Made by a program: the position numbers and the translations under genes. A DNA stretch of 35,398 nt from Dimargaris cristalligena (taxonomy: Eukaryota > Kickxellomycota > Dimargaritomycetes > Dimargaritales > Dimargaritaceae). This document shows positions 10,115-20,460 of the stretch, piece after piece. The notes under the pieces are model-generated. The model did not search any database, was not told where the DNA came from, and saw nothing but the letters and a program-made list of their open reading frames with translations. The DNA is taken from positions 1 through 35,398 of the forward strand of contig JANBQC010000200.1 in assembly GCA_027576995.1 (NCBI GenBank). The letters run 5' to 3'. Position 1 is the first letter of the stretch; every line of letters begins with the position of its first letter.

Positions 10115-12499
10115 ATGCCCCTCAACTACGAGTCTGAAGAGGGCGCTGAGTCCGACCGCGAAGAACAAATCCTGCAGCTCGCCGCCGACGAAGCCATCGA
10201 TTCCCAAGCTATTCTTAAAAAAGGAAGCTTGTCTAAACGCTCCGGTAAACTGAAGGTAGGTTTGCCACCTAGCCCCACTTGGGAGCCCAAGCCTACCGAG
10301 GGGTTTGTATATACAGCACCTTACTTTTTCACTATCGCTTCCCTGGCCAGCAGGTGGATTCTCCCCTGCCGGTATAAATGGGACAGGGGGAAGGGGGTGA
10401 TTTCGTTGGCGGTCCAACGTTTACCCACCAACGCCGATTGAGCCACAAATGCCCCAACGTTGCTAATACCTTTTGTTTGGTTATTTTCTAAAATATGATT
10501 GCCTATCGGGCATATATCCGACGGTTAATATCCCTCTGGCCTTCTGAATCACAATATGATGTATAGGTCTGGAAACGCAAGTGGTTTGTCCTGCGCACCA
10601 CTGTCCTAGCCTGTTATAGGGACGAAAAGGTAAGCGGACGTCCCTTTAATATCTTGCGATGCATAGAGTTGCTCCATCTCTATGGCTAAGAGCGGGCCCG
10701 TCTCCCCCTGTTATCCGGTTGTCGAATATACTGTCCCCGCCTGGCTTCGGTGGCTAGGCCCTGGTTCGACAGGATGATGGTATCCCACTCCTTTGACTGG
10801 TCCAGGTGGCACAATGGATTGACAACAGCCTTGGCACTTGGTCGTAACTACTTAGGGGACTCCCGGTTCCCTCCCTAGTTGTCGGATTTCATCATTTGCG
10901 CTGTCGCACACTTCGTTTCTCAGCCCGGCTTGCCCAGAAGCCTAGGTCGCTTCTACGCATTGTCATCCAATGAATGGTCTTGGCGGTACTATCTCCTCTG
11001 TATTAAGACTGGCCTCTAACCATTATCTTAATATATGCTGAATTACCCATAGGAATACAAGCTCAACCACCTCATTAAGCTGAATACCATCCGAGCCATC
11101 TCGGAGGTGCCAAAAAAGAGCCGGGAAAATGTGATTGGCATCATTACTACCGATAAGGTCTATTATCTGCAGGCAGAAACCCCTACGGAAATGCACGATT
11201 GGATAGAGGAAATTCGCCTGGCCAAGGAGAACCTCCCCCGGCGAATGCCCCAGGGCGACCCTCTGGCAGTTTTTCCCGCACCACCGGGCCGATTGAACCG
11301 GGCTCATACCATGGCGAACCCCCGGAAAGTTTCGCAGGAGGAGCCCATTAGCCCGATTGAAGCCTTGGGCACTACCGTGCCCGTACGCCCCCATTTGAAA
11401 TTTGCTACTTCTACCGGTTCTTCGCCTCCACTGGCGTCACCTACGCCCCCTTCGGCCCCCCCCACGCCCATCACCACTTTGCCCGAGCCCCGTGCCATTC
11501 CTATCCGACCCACCCACCTGACCCTTAACCGGGCCCATACCATTAACCCCACTCCGCGGGTAGGTTCGCATCAGACCGACGCTTCCGACCCTGGGTTCCC
11601 GGCCTGGTCTCCCGATGGTCCCGCCAGCCCCGGAATCCTGCATTCGCCATTCCCGGAGCACTCCGACGGGGGTGCTGAACCTAGCTCCGACGACGAAACG
11701 GAGGAACATAACTGGGACCCTGTAGTGCGTGAACGGCTGAACAGTACGGAAGTCCTACAGAAGGGCTATCTGCTCAAGCGTGACAAATATAAGGTAATGC
11801 TTAATAGCCCATGTAGATACTGCGGTCTGGGAGGGGGGGGTGGAATGCATCACTTGGATATGGGGGCGCAAGTCTATTTTGAAGCACCGTGTCCGCTGAA
11901 ATACTAACTTGCTTTGATATTGATTTGTGTTATTAATATTATTATGGCTTATTCACGGACATCTAGCACTGGCGCAGACGGTGGTTTGTTTTACGGGCCA
12001 AGAGCTTGTCCTACTACCGCAATAACAAGGTAACTAATTGATGATTTCCTCTATATTGGCTAAGTTGTATTTCAATAATATTGACAACTGGACGTTAGAA
12101 AGAGAGATTGAGAGAGAGAGATAACCCTGTGCGAATCAGCAGGTAGCAATGTTTTCATTTCCCGCGGTATGCAAGCAATGCCCGGGAAATTCACAGAGTG
12201 TATATATCAGCTACCTCAGGTGATTTCAGGTCGACCCACCCACTTACTAACTTCTCACACATTGTTTGATCCGTGCGATTTTCGTTCAACAGGAGAGTCG
12301 GGTCCCCCGGATTATCGCCTTGGATGAGATCAAGGGAGTTCGGCTGCCCAGTCCTGATTCCAGTAAAAGCAAGCGACCGGCATTTTGTCTCGAAGGGAAT
12401 AAGCGGGACTACTGGCTTTGTGCGGAGACCCGCGAACAGGCCGATGACTGGATTCGTATGCTCCAAGAGCACCTGGTTATAAACAAACGATCCCCATAA
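10115..12499 (+). CDS. Tandem pleckstrin-homology (PH) domain protein
   Basis: Five exons (10115-10255, 10567-10629, 11053-11793, 11967-12029, 12293-12499) encode 404 residues; every intron is phase 0. PH1 spans about residues 33-115: LKKGSLSKRSGK, then WKRKWFVLR, ending in a helix with TEMHDWIEEIRLAKE. A linker of about 180 residues, rich in Pro, Ser and Thr, contains two copies of LNRAHT. PH2 spans about 300-400: LQKGYLLKRDKYK, WRRRWFVLR, ending REQADDWIRMLQEHL. Each domain has the basic K-x-G...W-[KR]-R-[KR]-W strand pair that contacts phosphoinositides in many PH domains, and the invariant Trp of the last helix. Two PH domains and little else recalls yeast Opy1 and animal TAPP proteins; I cannot decide between them. 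The likely role is a peripheral membrane adaptor reading phosphoinositides. The ATG follows CACCC-ACC context. Confidence 0.85.
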
Positions 12500-13173
12500 A
12501 TCCGCGAGGCCTGTCAATTTCCTTTTTTTCAATTCTGTATCGCTCCCACCGGAAAATGATTTGTTCTTTATTAAAGCCTAGCCAAGCCAAGCCTTTACTT
12601 GGCTGGCTGGGTTATTCCGTAATTCCTTGATTGTTTTATTATTTACTTTGTTTAGACCGGTGGTGATTTTTTTACTTACCTTATAACCAATCCTCGTTAG
12701 TTAGTTCCCTTCGCTCTCTCTCTTATTTCCAACTCTTCGTATGCTACGCATCTGATAAGGTTTTCTTTTGTATGTCTTTGTATAACGCCTCACGATTAAT
12801 TACACCCATCCACCCCCACAGTGGACACGATTTTAATTCTATCGGACATTGTCTGACTAGCTTCTTCCCTTTCCTTCTTTTTGTTTTTGTTGACTAAATA
12901 TATATCTTATAAACTTCGCCCGCCATTGTTGGTGTATACCATTAAAAATTAAAGTCAAAGGACTTTGTGTTTCTCAATCTACTATGTGATAACACGGCAA
13001 TTAATCTGAGGCGCTCTGGTCTTTTTAGGGGGATAAGTTATTTTTATACAGGATCGATGGTGCTAGGGGAGGGGATTAGCACTCGTTCGAGGTTAAATAT
13101 CACGCATTACTATACTAATGAACGCACTTCCCTAGCCAAGGATGAGTGGATTGGGGGGTCAAATAAGCATAGT
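12500..13173. other. 3' intergenic region between convergent PH and Pex22 genes
   Basis: AT-rich sequence between two converging stop codons. It holds no supportable gene and probably contains both 3' UTRs. A TTATTAAAG element near 12568 could contribute to poly(A) site choice for the PH gene. Confidence 0.5.
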
Positions 13174-14112
13174 TTAGCGCGGGATCGACTTGAATTCGAT
13201 ATTATCGAATATCCGTACTTTGGCGGAATCCCGTAGGGTCTGCAGGATGGCACTGTCGCAAGGAGAGGCCTCAGATAATGACGATGACGACGACAGGCTT
13301 AGTTTATCGCTACTACTGAATACGGCATCATCATCATCATCATTGTTATCATCGCAGGGGACCGGTGGGGGGAGGAGGGTCGTCGAGTGGGACGGCAACC
13401 GGGGCGAACTTAAGAGGGAGGGGGTGGTGGCATGACAACGGCGCCGGAGCCAAATGAGTTGGGGAACGAACAGAATTAGGGCGGACAGACAGTCCGGGTC
13501 GGCATCGATATGGATCTGGGGGTCAATGTGGCGGACGATATGGGATTTACCGGGGGACGACTGACAGAATAGCAGTTTGCGGGAGTCGATGGGTATCCGG
13601 GGATCGGTGGCGGACGTGGCTGCTTCTGAGGAAATATGGGTAGGAGTAGGAATAGGAACGGCGAAATCGATGGCCTCACGGTCGCGCAGGAGGTCGGTGA
13701 GATGGGCCTGGTGGACGGGACTCTCCACGTTGGCAATGAGGTAAAGGTCAAAGTGGGTGGTCAGGGCCTGTAGTAGGGCCAGGGCGCCCGGTTTAAAGGC
13801 CAGGTTAGGCGACGCGGGGTCTTTGGAGGGATTCCAAATGAGGGTATGGTTTAAACAGAGGGTGGCTTTAGGACGTTGGGAGTGGTGACTGCGGCTGTGA
13901 CTGGAGTTGGCCGGAGCCCTCCCTAGACTCTGCAGAGTTTGGAGTAGGGTGGGCGGTTCCCTGGAGGACGGGAAGCGGTTGGGGTCGGAGTCGGACGAAG
14001 GAAGGGAGGGTCGGCGAGTCCAGGTATAAAGGCCGTAGGAGACTAGGGCCAGGGCCGCGGACGCAGCCACAGCGGACCAGCCTAGGGATCGGCGCGACGT
14101 GGGGGGAGCCAT
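13174..14112 (-). CDS. PEX22: Peroxin Pex22, membrane anchor for the Pex4 ubiquitin-conjugating enzyme
   Basis: A single exon encodes 312 residues from the ATG at 14112; an upstream in-frame ATG at 14214 would add 34 residues but lies in leader-like sequence. A transmembrane segment at about 11-30 (GWSAVAASAALALVSYGLY) is flanked by basic residues. The cytosolic part matches the Pex22 fold: ATLCLNHTLIWNPS, then DLYLIANVESPVHQAH, then SRKLLFCQSSPGKSHIVRHI and LSALILFVPQLIWLRR. In the family, Pex22 holds the E2 enzyme Pex4 at the peroxisome so that the receptor Pex5 can be monoubiquitinated and recycled. Between the last core strand and the C-terminal helix lies an insert with runs of Asp and Ser. 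At 312 residues the protein is much longer than yeast Pex22 (about 180). Confidence 0.82.
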   Translation of the reverse strand: MAPPTSRRSLGWSAVAASAALALVSYGLYTWTRRPSLPSSDSDPNRFPSSREPPTLLQTLQSLGRAPANSSHSRSHHSQRPKATLCLNHTLIWNPSKDPASPNLAFKPGALALLQALTTHFDLYLIANVESPVHQAHLTDLLRDREAIDFAVPIPTPTHISSEAATSATDPRIPIDSRKLLFCQSSPGKSHIVRHIDPQIHIDADPDCLSALILFVPQLIWLRRRCHATTPSLLSSPRLPSHSTTLLPPPVPCDDNNDDDDDAVFSSSDKLSLSSSSSLSEASPCDSAILQTLRDSAKVRIFDNIEFKSIPR

Positions 14113-14298
14113 TCGGAGGAGCGGGGACGGAGCGAGGTGTAGAGTAACGAAGGCTGGAGAAGGGAAAGGGAGGCGTGGTTCATGGAATGGGCAGGGAAGG
14201 GGTAAAGACAACAATAGAGTGTATCAATGTTGAGAAGACGTTCCAGCAACCCTTGGCAGGGAAGGAACAGGGCAGTGGAGACGTGGGAGAGCGGGTGA

Positions 14299-14329
<31 letters not shown>
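14299..14329. repeat. (GT)n followed by (GA)n microsatellite in the Pex22 leader
   Basis: About 23 bases of GT repeats run into GAGAGAGA. It lies roughly 190-215 bases upstream of the Pex22 ATG on the strand opposite the gene. Confidence 0.9.
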
Positions 14330-14642
14330 CGAAAGTCAAAGAGAAAGGGAGGGAAAGCACCGCGGCTCTATTGTATTTGTGTGGAGGAAATAACCGTTTG
14401 TGGTGTGCCAGGCAAGTCACTTTATATTTATTGTGTAGAGGCATGCCGAAATAACCGGGCGGCCGTAACTTACACTTACAGATAGGTAGATAATCAATAG
14501 TCATGGGTCAGATAATTAAAGTTGCATGTGAAAAATACACCGTTGCGGTGCCCGCTTAATCTAAAGGCAGGCTTACTTAGACGACAGGCCCTCCTCCCCC
14601 TCTGCGGAACAAGGAGGGGTCGCGCTACATATCTAATGCGAA

Positions 14643-14661
14643 ATATATATATATATATATA
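14643..14661. repeat. (AT)n microsatellite
   Basis: Nineteen bases of alternating A and T in the 3' flank of the uL10m gene. Confidence 0.9.
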
Positions 14662-14981
14662 GACAATATTACGTCAAAATATACATACACAACATCGTCT
14701 GTCAGCACTTCAGGTCAATCATCCCACTTTTACTCGACCCATCCCCTAGAAACAAAAATGCAATTTAATAAAAATATTTATAACTGAAAAGGGGTTTTGG
14801 CGGGGCCAACCTCATTTTTTAAAAAAAGGGATCTTGCTTTTGGGTTTGCAGCGACCTGGGTAAGTGATAGGGGCATCTATTAATAGGGGCACCGGCCGTT
14901 TGGGTCAATCCGTCGTATTGAGCGATAATGAATTTGCTCATGGCGCGGGGACGGGCAGTAACCCGGGTCGATGGTCCCCAT

Positions 14982-15797
14982 TTACTCCGATGCTTCGTCG
15001 TCCTTCGGGGTAAGGTTCTTGCGGTGCTGATCCAGCGTAAATACCAACGACTGGGGAATCTGCTTAATGGTCTGGTGTACGGCCTGGATCGGACCAAACA
15101 CCCCGGCCACCAACTGGGCGTGGAGCGAGGCCAGCGGGGGAAGCTGTGAGATATGCGAGACCAGTTGGGGATTGAGCAGCTGTTGGTCCAATTTACCGCC
15201 CAGCAGCAGCAGCTTCGACTGGCGGGCCGTCGTTTCCACCATACTCTTGAGCAGTTCCACGGGCTGGACCTCGGGGATTTCCGAGTGCACCAGGTCGGCG
15301 TATGGGTCTTGCAGACGCTGGTAGTCAACGTAGACGATGGCCACGGGTCCCGTGAAGAGGGGGTTGAGATTCTCGAATTCGGTGCCGCGCAGCACGGCCT
15401 TCATGAGGGACGAGCGCACAATCCCCACCTGCGCCAGGGGGTGGCACTTTTCCTTCAGTTGCTGGCGGATCTGCTTGACTTCCCCCACGGTCAAATTGTG
15501 GTTCTGGTAGATGAGGTAGACGGGCGACTGCAGTTGGTGTTCGTACATTTGGAAGAGAAACCGCTTGCGGTCATTAAAGGGCTTGTCGAGGGAATTGACC
15601 TGTTTGACGGGGACGCTGCGGGGGAGCAGACTGTTCACCACGGGCGGCTCGGCCTTTTTGGTCGCAGCGGCGGCGGAGGAATGGGCAAATCCCCGAACGG
15701 CCATGGCGCGGACTGGCCATTGGGGCTGGGGAGCACTGCACAGCCGGCGAAGGCCGGGGGCCAGACTAAGCGATACAATACGGGATCCTCGGGACAT
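14982..15797 (-). CDS. MRPL11: Mitochondrial large-subunit ribosomal protein uL10m
   Basis: A single exon encodes 271 residues, similar in length to human MRPL10 and yeast MrpL11 (about 250-260). The N terminus is Arg/Ser/Ala-rich without acidic residues until about residue 50, and contains VRGFAHSS, which resembles a processing-peptidase site, so mitochondrial import is expected. The body has the uL10 fold: NDRKRFLFQMYEHQLQ, then PVYLIYQNHNLTVGEVKQIR, LAQVGIVRSSLMKAVLRGTE, LFTGPVAIVYVDYQ and the C-terminal helix LHAQLVAGVFGPIQAVHQTI. The family anchors the bL12 stalk of the mitoribosome. The gene symbol follows yeast nomenclature. It is transcribed divergently from the phosphofructokinase-2 gene, with 666 bases between the two start codons. 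Confidence 0.88.
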   Translation of the reverse strand: MSRGSRIVSLSLAPGLRRLCSAPQPQWPVRAMAVRGFAHSSAAAATKKAEPPVVNSLLPRSVPVKQVNSLDKPFNDRKRFLFQMYEHQLQSPVYLIYQNHNLTVGEVKQIRQQLKEKCHPLAQVGIVRSSLMKAVLRGTEFENLNPLFTGPVAIVYVDYQRLQDPYADLVHSEIPEVQPVELLKSMVETTARQSKLLLLGGKLDQQLLNPQLVSHISQLPPLASLHAQLVAGVFGPIQAVHQTIKQIPQSLVFTLDQHRKNLTPKDDEASE

Positions 15798-16463
15798 GAT
15801 ACACCGAATAGAATTTAATAATAAATATGTAAATATAGATAGAGTGTGTCTGTGTGTGTGTGAAGTGGGAAATCACCGTAAAGCCAGAAGGAGGAGGATC
15901 GGAATTAGGGTTGGACGAAGCAGGGCATGCTTACTAGCCTGAATGGGGGGAGTTGTAAGTAAGCAGCCGTTATGCAGTGGTTGTCGCTGATCTACTTGAT
16001 CTTCGGCTTGGCGGTGGGTGCCTAGAAAGCTCTCTTCGTTGAATCTCCTCCCCTCTGCCCTTACCACTTGTCCAAGCTACTTACTATACTATGCTAGTCG
16101 AAGGAATGAGCAAATATACTAATTTGGCCCATGAACTAATTAAAATCACCTGACCAGGCAACGTGGTGGTGACTAACTCTAATCGCATCCAACTAATGTT
16201 CCATGTGTAGCATTTATTCAAATACTCGAAAGCTATGTATTATATACGCTTGTGAGGAGGGTGCACAAGCATCCCGCTGGTTTTATTGTAGGTCACTAGC
16301 GAATTCACTCTCCGCTGCTCCATTGCTGCTTAGCTCCATTCTATTCCATTATTTTCTATTCTTATCTTTTCACCGCCTCCCTTCCAAATCCCCTTGTGCT
16401 ATATTACCCATTTAAAATCGACTCTCGTTGCTACTACCCAGTCCCTAACATCTTTCCCCAGCC
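15798..16463. other. Divergent promoter region between uL10m and PFK-2 genes
   Basis: No coding sequence is visible. It contains a short GT repeat near 15845-15861, a TATA-type motif at 16236 and a C/T-rich leader from about 16290 that leads into the PFK-2 ATG. Confidence 0.55.
16236..16247 (+). promoter_or_regulatory. TATA-type core motif of the PFK-2 gene
   Basis: TGTATTATATAC begins 228 bases before the ATG at 16464. It is identical to the motif 224 bases before the tandem-PH ATG. Confidence 0.5.
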
Positions 16464-18473
<2,010 letters not shown>

Positions 18474-18948
18474 AGATCTAAACGCAATTGACCGAGTCTT
18501 TCGGACCTTTATGCATGGGGAGAGGGCGGATACGGCCCTCGGGATCCACCTACTTCCGTCACAAATGCATCATCTTTGGTTCTTTTGTTTATCATCACTA
18601 TCATTAGTATTAGTATTAGTATGGTTTTTATTATACTTTACCAGTCCTTTGTGTTTTTATCCTTAGATTATCATCCGGCCCATGACCGTTTATTCGATTA
18701 AAACCAATATACTCGTTCATCGTCACTTAAACCCAGTTATTGTTGTTGTTTTTTTTAAAAAAGGAAAGGTATCGCCTTCTGGGCCCAAGGGAAGGGGGAG
18801 GGAGTCACTATTTTTATATAATCCTATCCGAGGTTCAGTGATACTAAATGGGTTTTACATTCTGTCCAGGAATGGAGTGAGCAGAGTGAAAATGGAGGGA
18901 ATGGGACATGCGTATTTAGAGCCCACTCTATGTTGGGTTGGGCAATGG
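18474..18948. other. 3' intergenic region between convergent PFK-2 and small coiled-coil genes
   Basis: AT-rich sequence with a T8A6 palindrome (18749-18762) roughly midway between the two converging stop codons and a short TAGTAT repeat near 18604. No gene is visible. Confidence 0.5.
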
Positions 18949-19242
18949 TTAGGGTTTAGGGGCAGGCATCATTTCGTCGATATTTTTAAGTAACTGGTCC
19001 ACCCGCTCATCCAAATGCGACAGGAGGTCGTCGGCATGGTCAATGTCCTTCAACAGCGTCGCTAGGTTCAGCTCACCATTGGGGAAAGATACCCCGAGAA
19101 GGGCCAGCTCACTCTCGGAGATGGTATCGGCAGGAGCTGAGGGTTCAGTGGCAGAGGTGGGGACAGAGGCTGGCTCGGTAGAGGGTGTGGGCGGAGTTTC
19201 CCGCTGGACATTCTCGGGGGTAGGGGTCTCGGGAGTTCTCAT
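18949..19242 (-). CDS. Small acidic coiled-coil protein, function unknown
   Basis: A single frame of 97 residues from the ATG at 19242. The first 45 residues are Pro/Thr/Ser/Glu-rich and probably disordered. The second half has a clear amphipathic helix, LNLATLLKDIDHADDLL, running on into DERVDQLLKNIDEMM, with heptad-spaced Leu/Ile. Compact helices of this type occur in small subunits of membrane-trafficking complexes such as BLOC-1-like assemblies; this is only a resemblance. Support for a real gene is the distinct domain structure, a TATA-type element about 190 bases upstream on the same strand, and its placement convergent to PFK-2. Confidence 0.6.
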   Translation of the reverse strand: MRTPETPTPENVQRETPPTPSTEPASVPTSATEPSAPADTISESELALLGVSFPNGELNLATLLKDIDHADDLLSHLDERVDQLLKNIDEMMPAPKP

Positions 19243-19426
19243 TTCGGTGGGCACAGCCAGTAGACAGAAGAGGGGGAGGGGATGGTACCGTAAGAGTGAA
19301 AAAGAAGGGAGGGGTGGGTTAGGAGGTGAAAATGCGGCAAGCCAGCAAGGATAAACACAGGACTAACAAGGCCGGGGAATTCAGGGAGAGGAGAGCTCTG
19401 TTACTAAGCTCGGATTCCTAGTAGGG

Positions 19427-19436
19427 TTTTATAAAA
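19427..19436 (-). promoter_or_regulatory. TATA box candidate of the small coiled-coil gene
   Basis: The palindrome TTTTATAAAA lies about 185-195 bases upstream of the ATG at 19242, a spacing like that of the TATA-type motifs before the PH and PFK-2 genes. Confidence 0.45.
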
Positions 19437-20290
19437 GGGAAGGTAGTAGAGAAGCAAACGAAATATTATCTTTTAAAAAACCTATAAACAGTGGTAAGGA
19501 AAGAACTTGGCAATGTAAAGAGTTTTAGTCAAATGAGTGACAAAAGCCTTAGTAGTAGCGCAGCGAATGAGAAGCAGTTTAGAGACTAGTGCCAAGTTAT
19601 TCAACTTGGCGATAAAGGGTTGGGGAGTCTTCAAAACTAAGAGCCAGCGCTGAACAAAAGCGGCCGAGTCTTATGATTCCACCCGTGTCACTCGTACCTG
19701 CCACCGGGGGTCTCTCTTTCCTTTACCCAATGTCGAACCCTGTTTAATAGCTCTATAATGTAATCAGGATGGTAGTACAACTTAACTTGGGTCAATTTTA
19801 CGTCAGCGGCCTCCTCCCCTCTCCATTATACCAATAAAGCCCAGTTAATTAATGAAACAAGTCGGTGGAATTCAGTGGTATATCCGACCAACAACTTTAA
19901 TAATTAGCCCATGAAAGGCATAGGCAAATAAAATTCAGCATCAAAATAAAGATGTATCAGGATATAGAAGAAAACGATGACAATAATACCACTACTACCT
20001 CCAATACAGTTGATGAGGAAAACACGAATTCAACGCAACCAAAAGTTAGAGATAAAAGTAACGCGCAAGAGTCAAGCAAGCATGAAACGTTGTTCCGCCG
20101 GGGGTGTCCTTCTTTAGACGAACCCTAAAACAAACGACCTATATAAAGGAGTGACTGAGCCATCCATGGGGAAACTACCAATATAAAAATTAATAAAGCG
20201 AGGCGTAGGGAGGAAGGTGGGGTATGAAGTGGATGAGAGATGCCAAAGTGCGATGAAGGAAAAGAGGAAGACCAATACGAAGCAAAATGA

Positions 20291-20310
20291 AATAATAATA
20301 ATAATAATAA
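20291..20310. repeat. (AAT)n microsatellite
   Basis: Twenty bases of AAT/ATA repeats about 150 bases past the Cyk3 stop codon. Confidence 0.85.
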
Positions 20311-20460
20311 CGAAACGGAATGATAATGGGTTATATAAACACAAAAGTGGAAGCGAATAAGACACGAGTTAGATAACTAAACCTCCGAGGAAAATACTCA
20401 ACTCCCACCTCTCTGCACACACGACACACCGTTTGGGGCGGGCGGCGAGGGGGGCCTTGC

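Larger units (their letters stand above)
14113..14981. other. Intergenic region upstream of Pex22 and downstream of uL10m
   Basis: It contains the Pex22 leader (C/T-rich on the minus strand), a GT/GA microsatellite, an AT microsatellite and a T6A7 palindrome at 14815-14827, about 155 bases past the uL10m stop. A 7-bp hairpin (CCCTCCT with AGGAGGG) lies near 14590-14619. No open frame here is convincing. Confidence 0.5.
19243..20460. other. Intergenic region between the small gene and Cyk3
   Basis: No frame here is convincing. The part near 19243-19500 should be the leader and promoter of the minus-strand small gene; the part near 20460 should be the 3' UTR of Cyk3. An (AAT)n tract lies at about 20291-20310. 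Confidence 0.5.

Noticed and set aside
10745..10790. GGTTCGAC B-box-like sequence in PH gene intron 2
   Set aside because: No cloverleaf can be drawn, and the only A-box-like stretch is too close.
14590..14619. Hairpin with 7-bp GC-rich stem downstream of uL10m
   Set aside because: Short stem with a long loop and no T run beside it; such structures arise often by chance, and Pol II genes do not use this type of terminator.
18946..18962. Telomere-like GGTTAGGGTTTAGGGG
   Set aside because: Only two imperfect units, and it overlaps the end of the small coding gene (Lys-Pro-stop), so a telomeric remnant is not needed to explain it.
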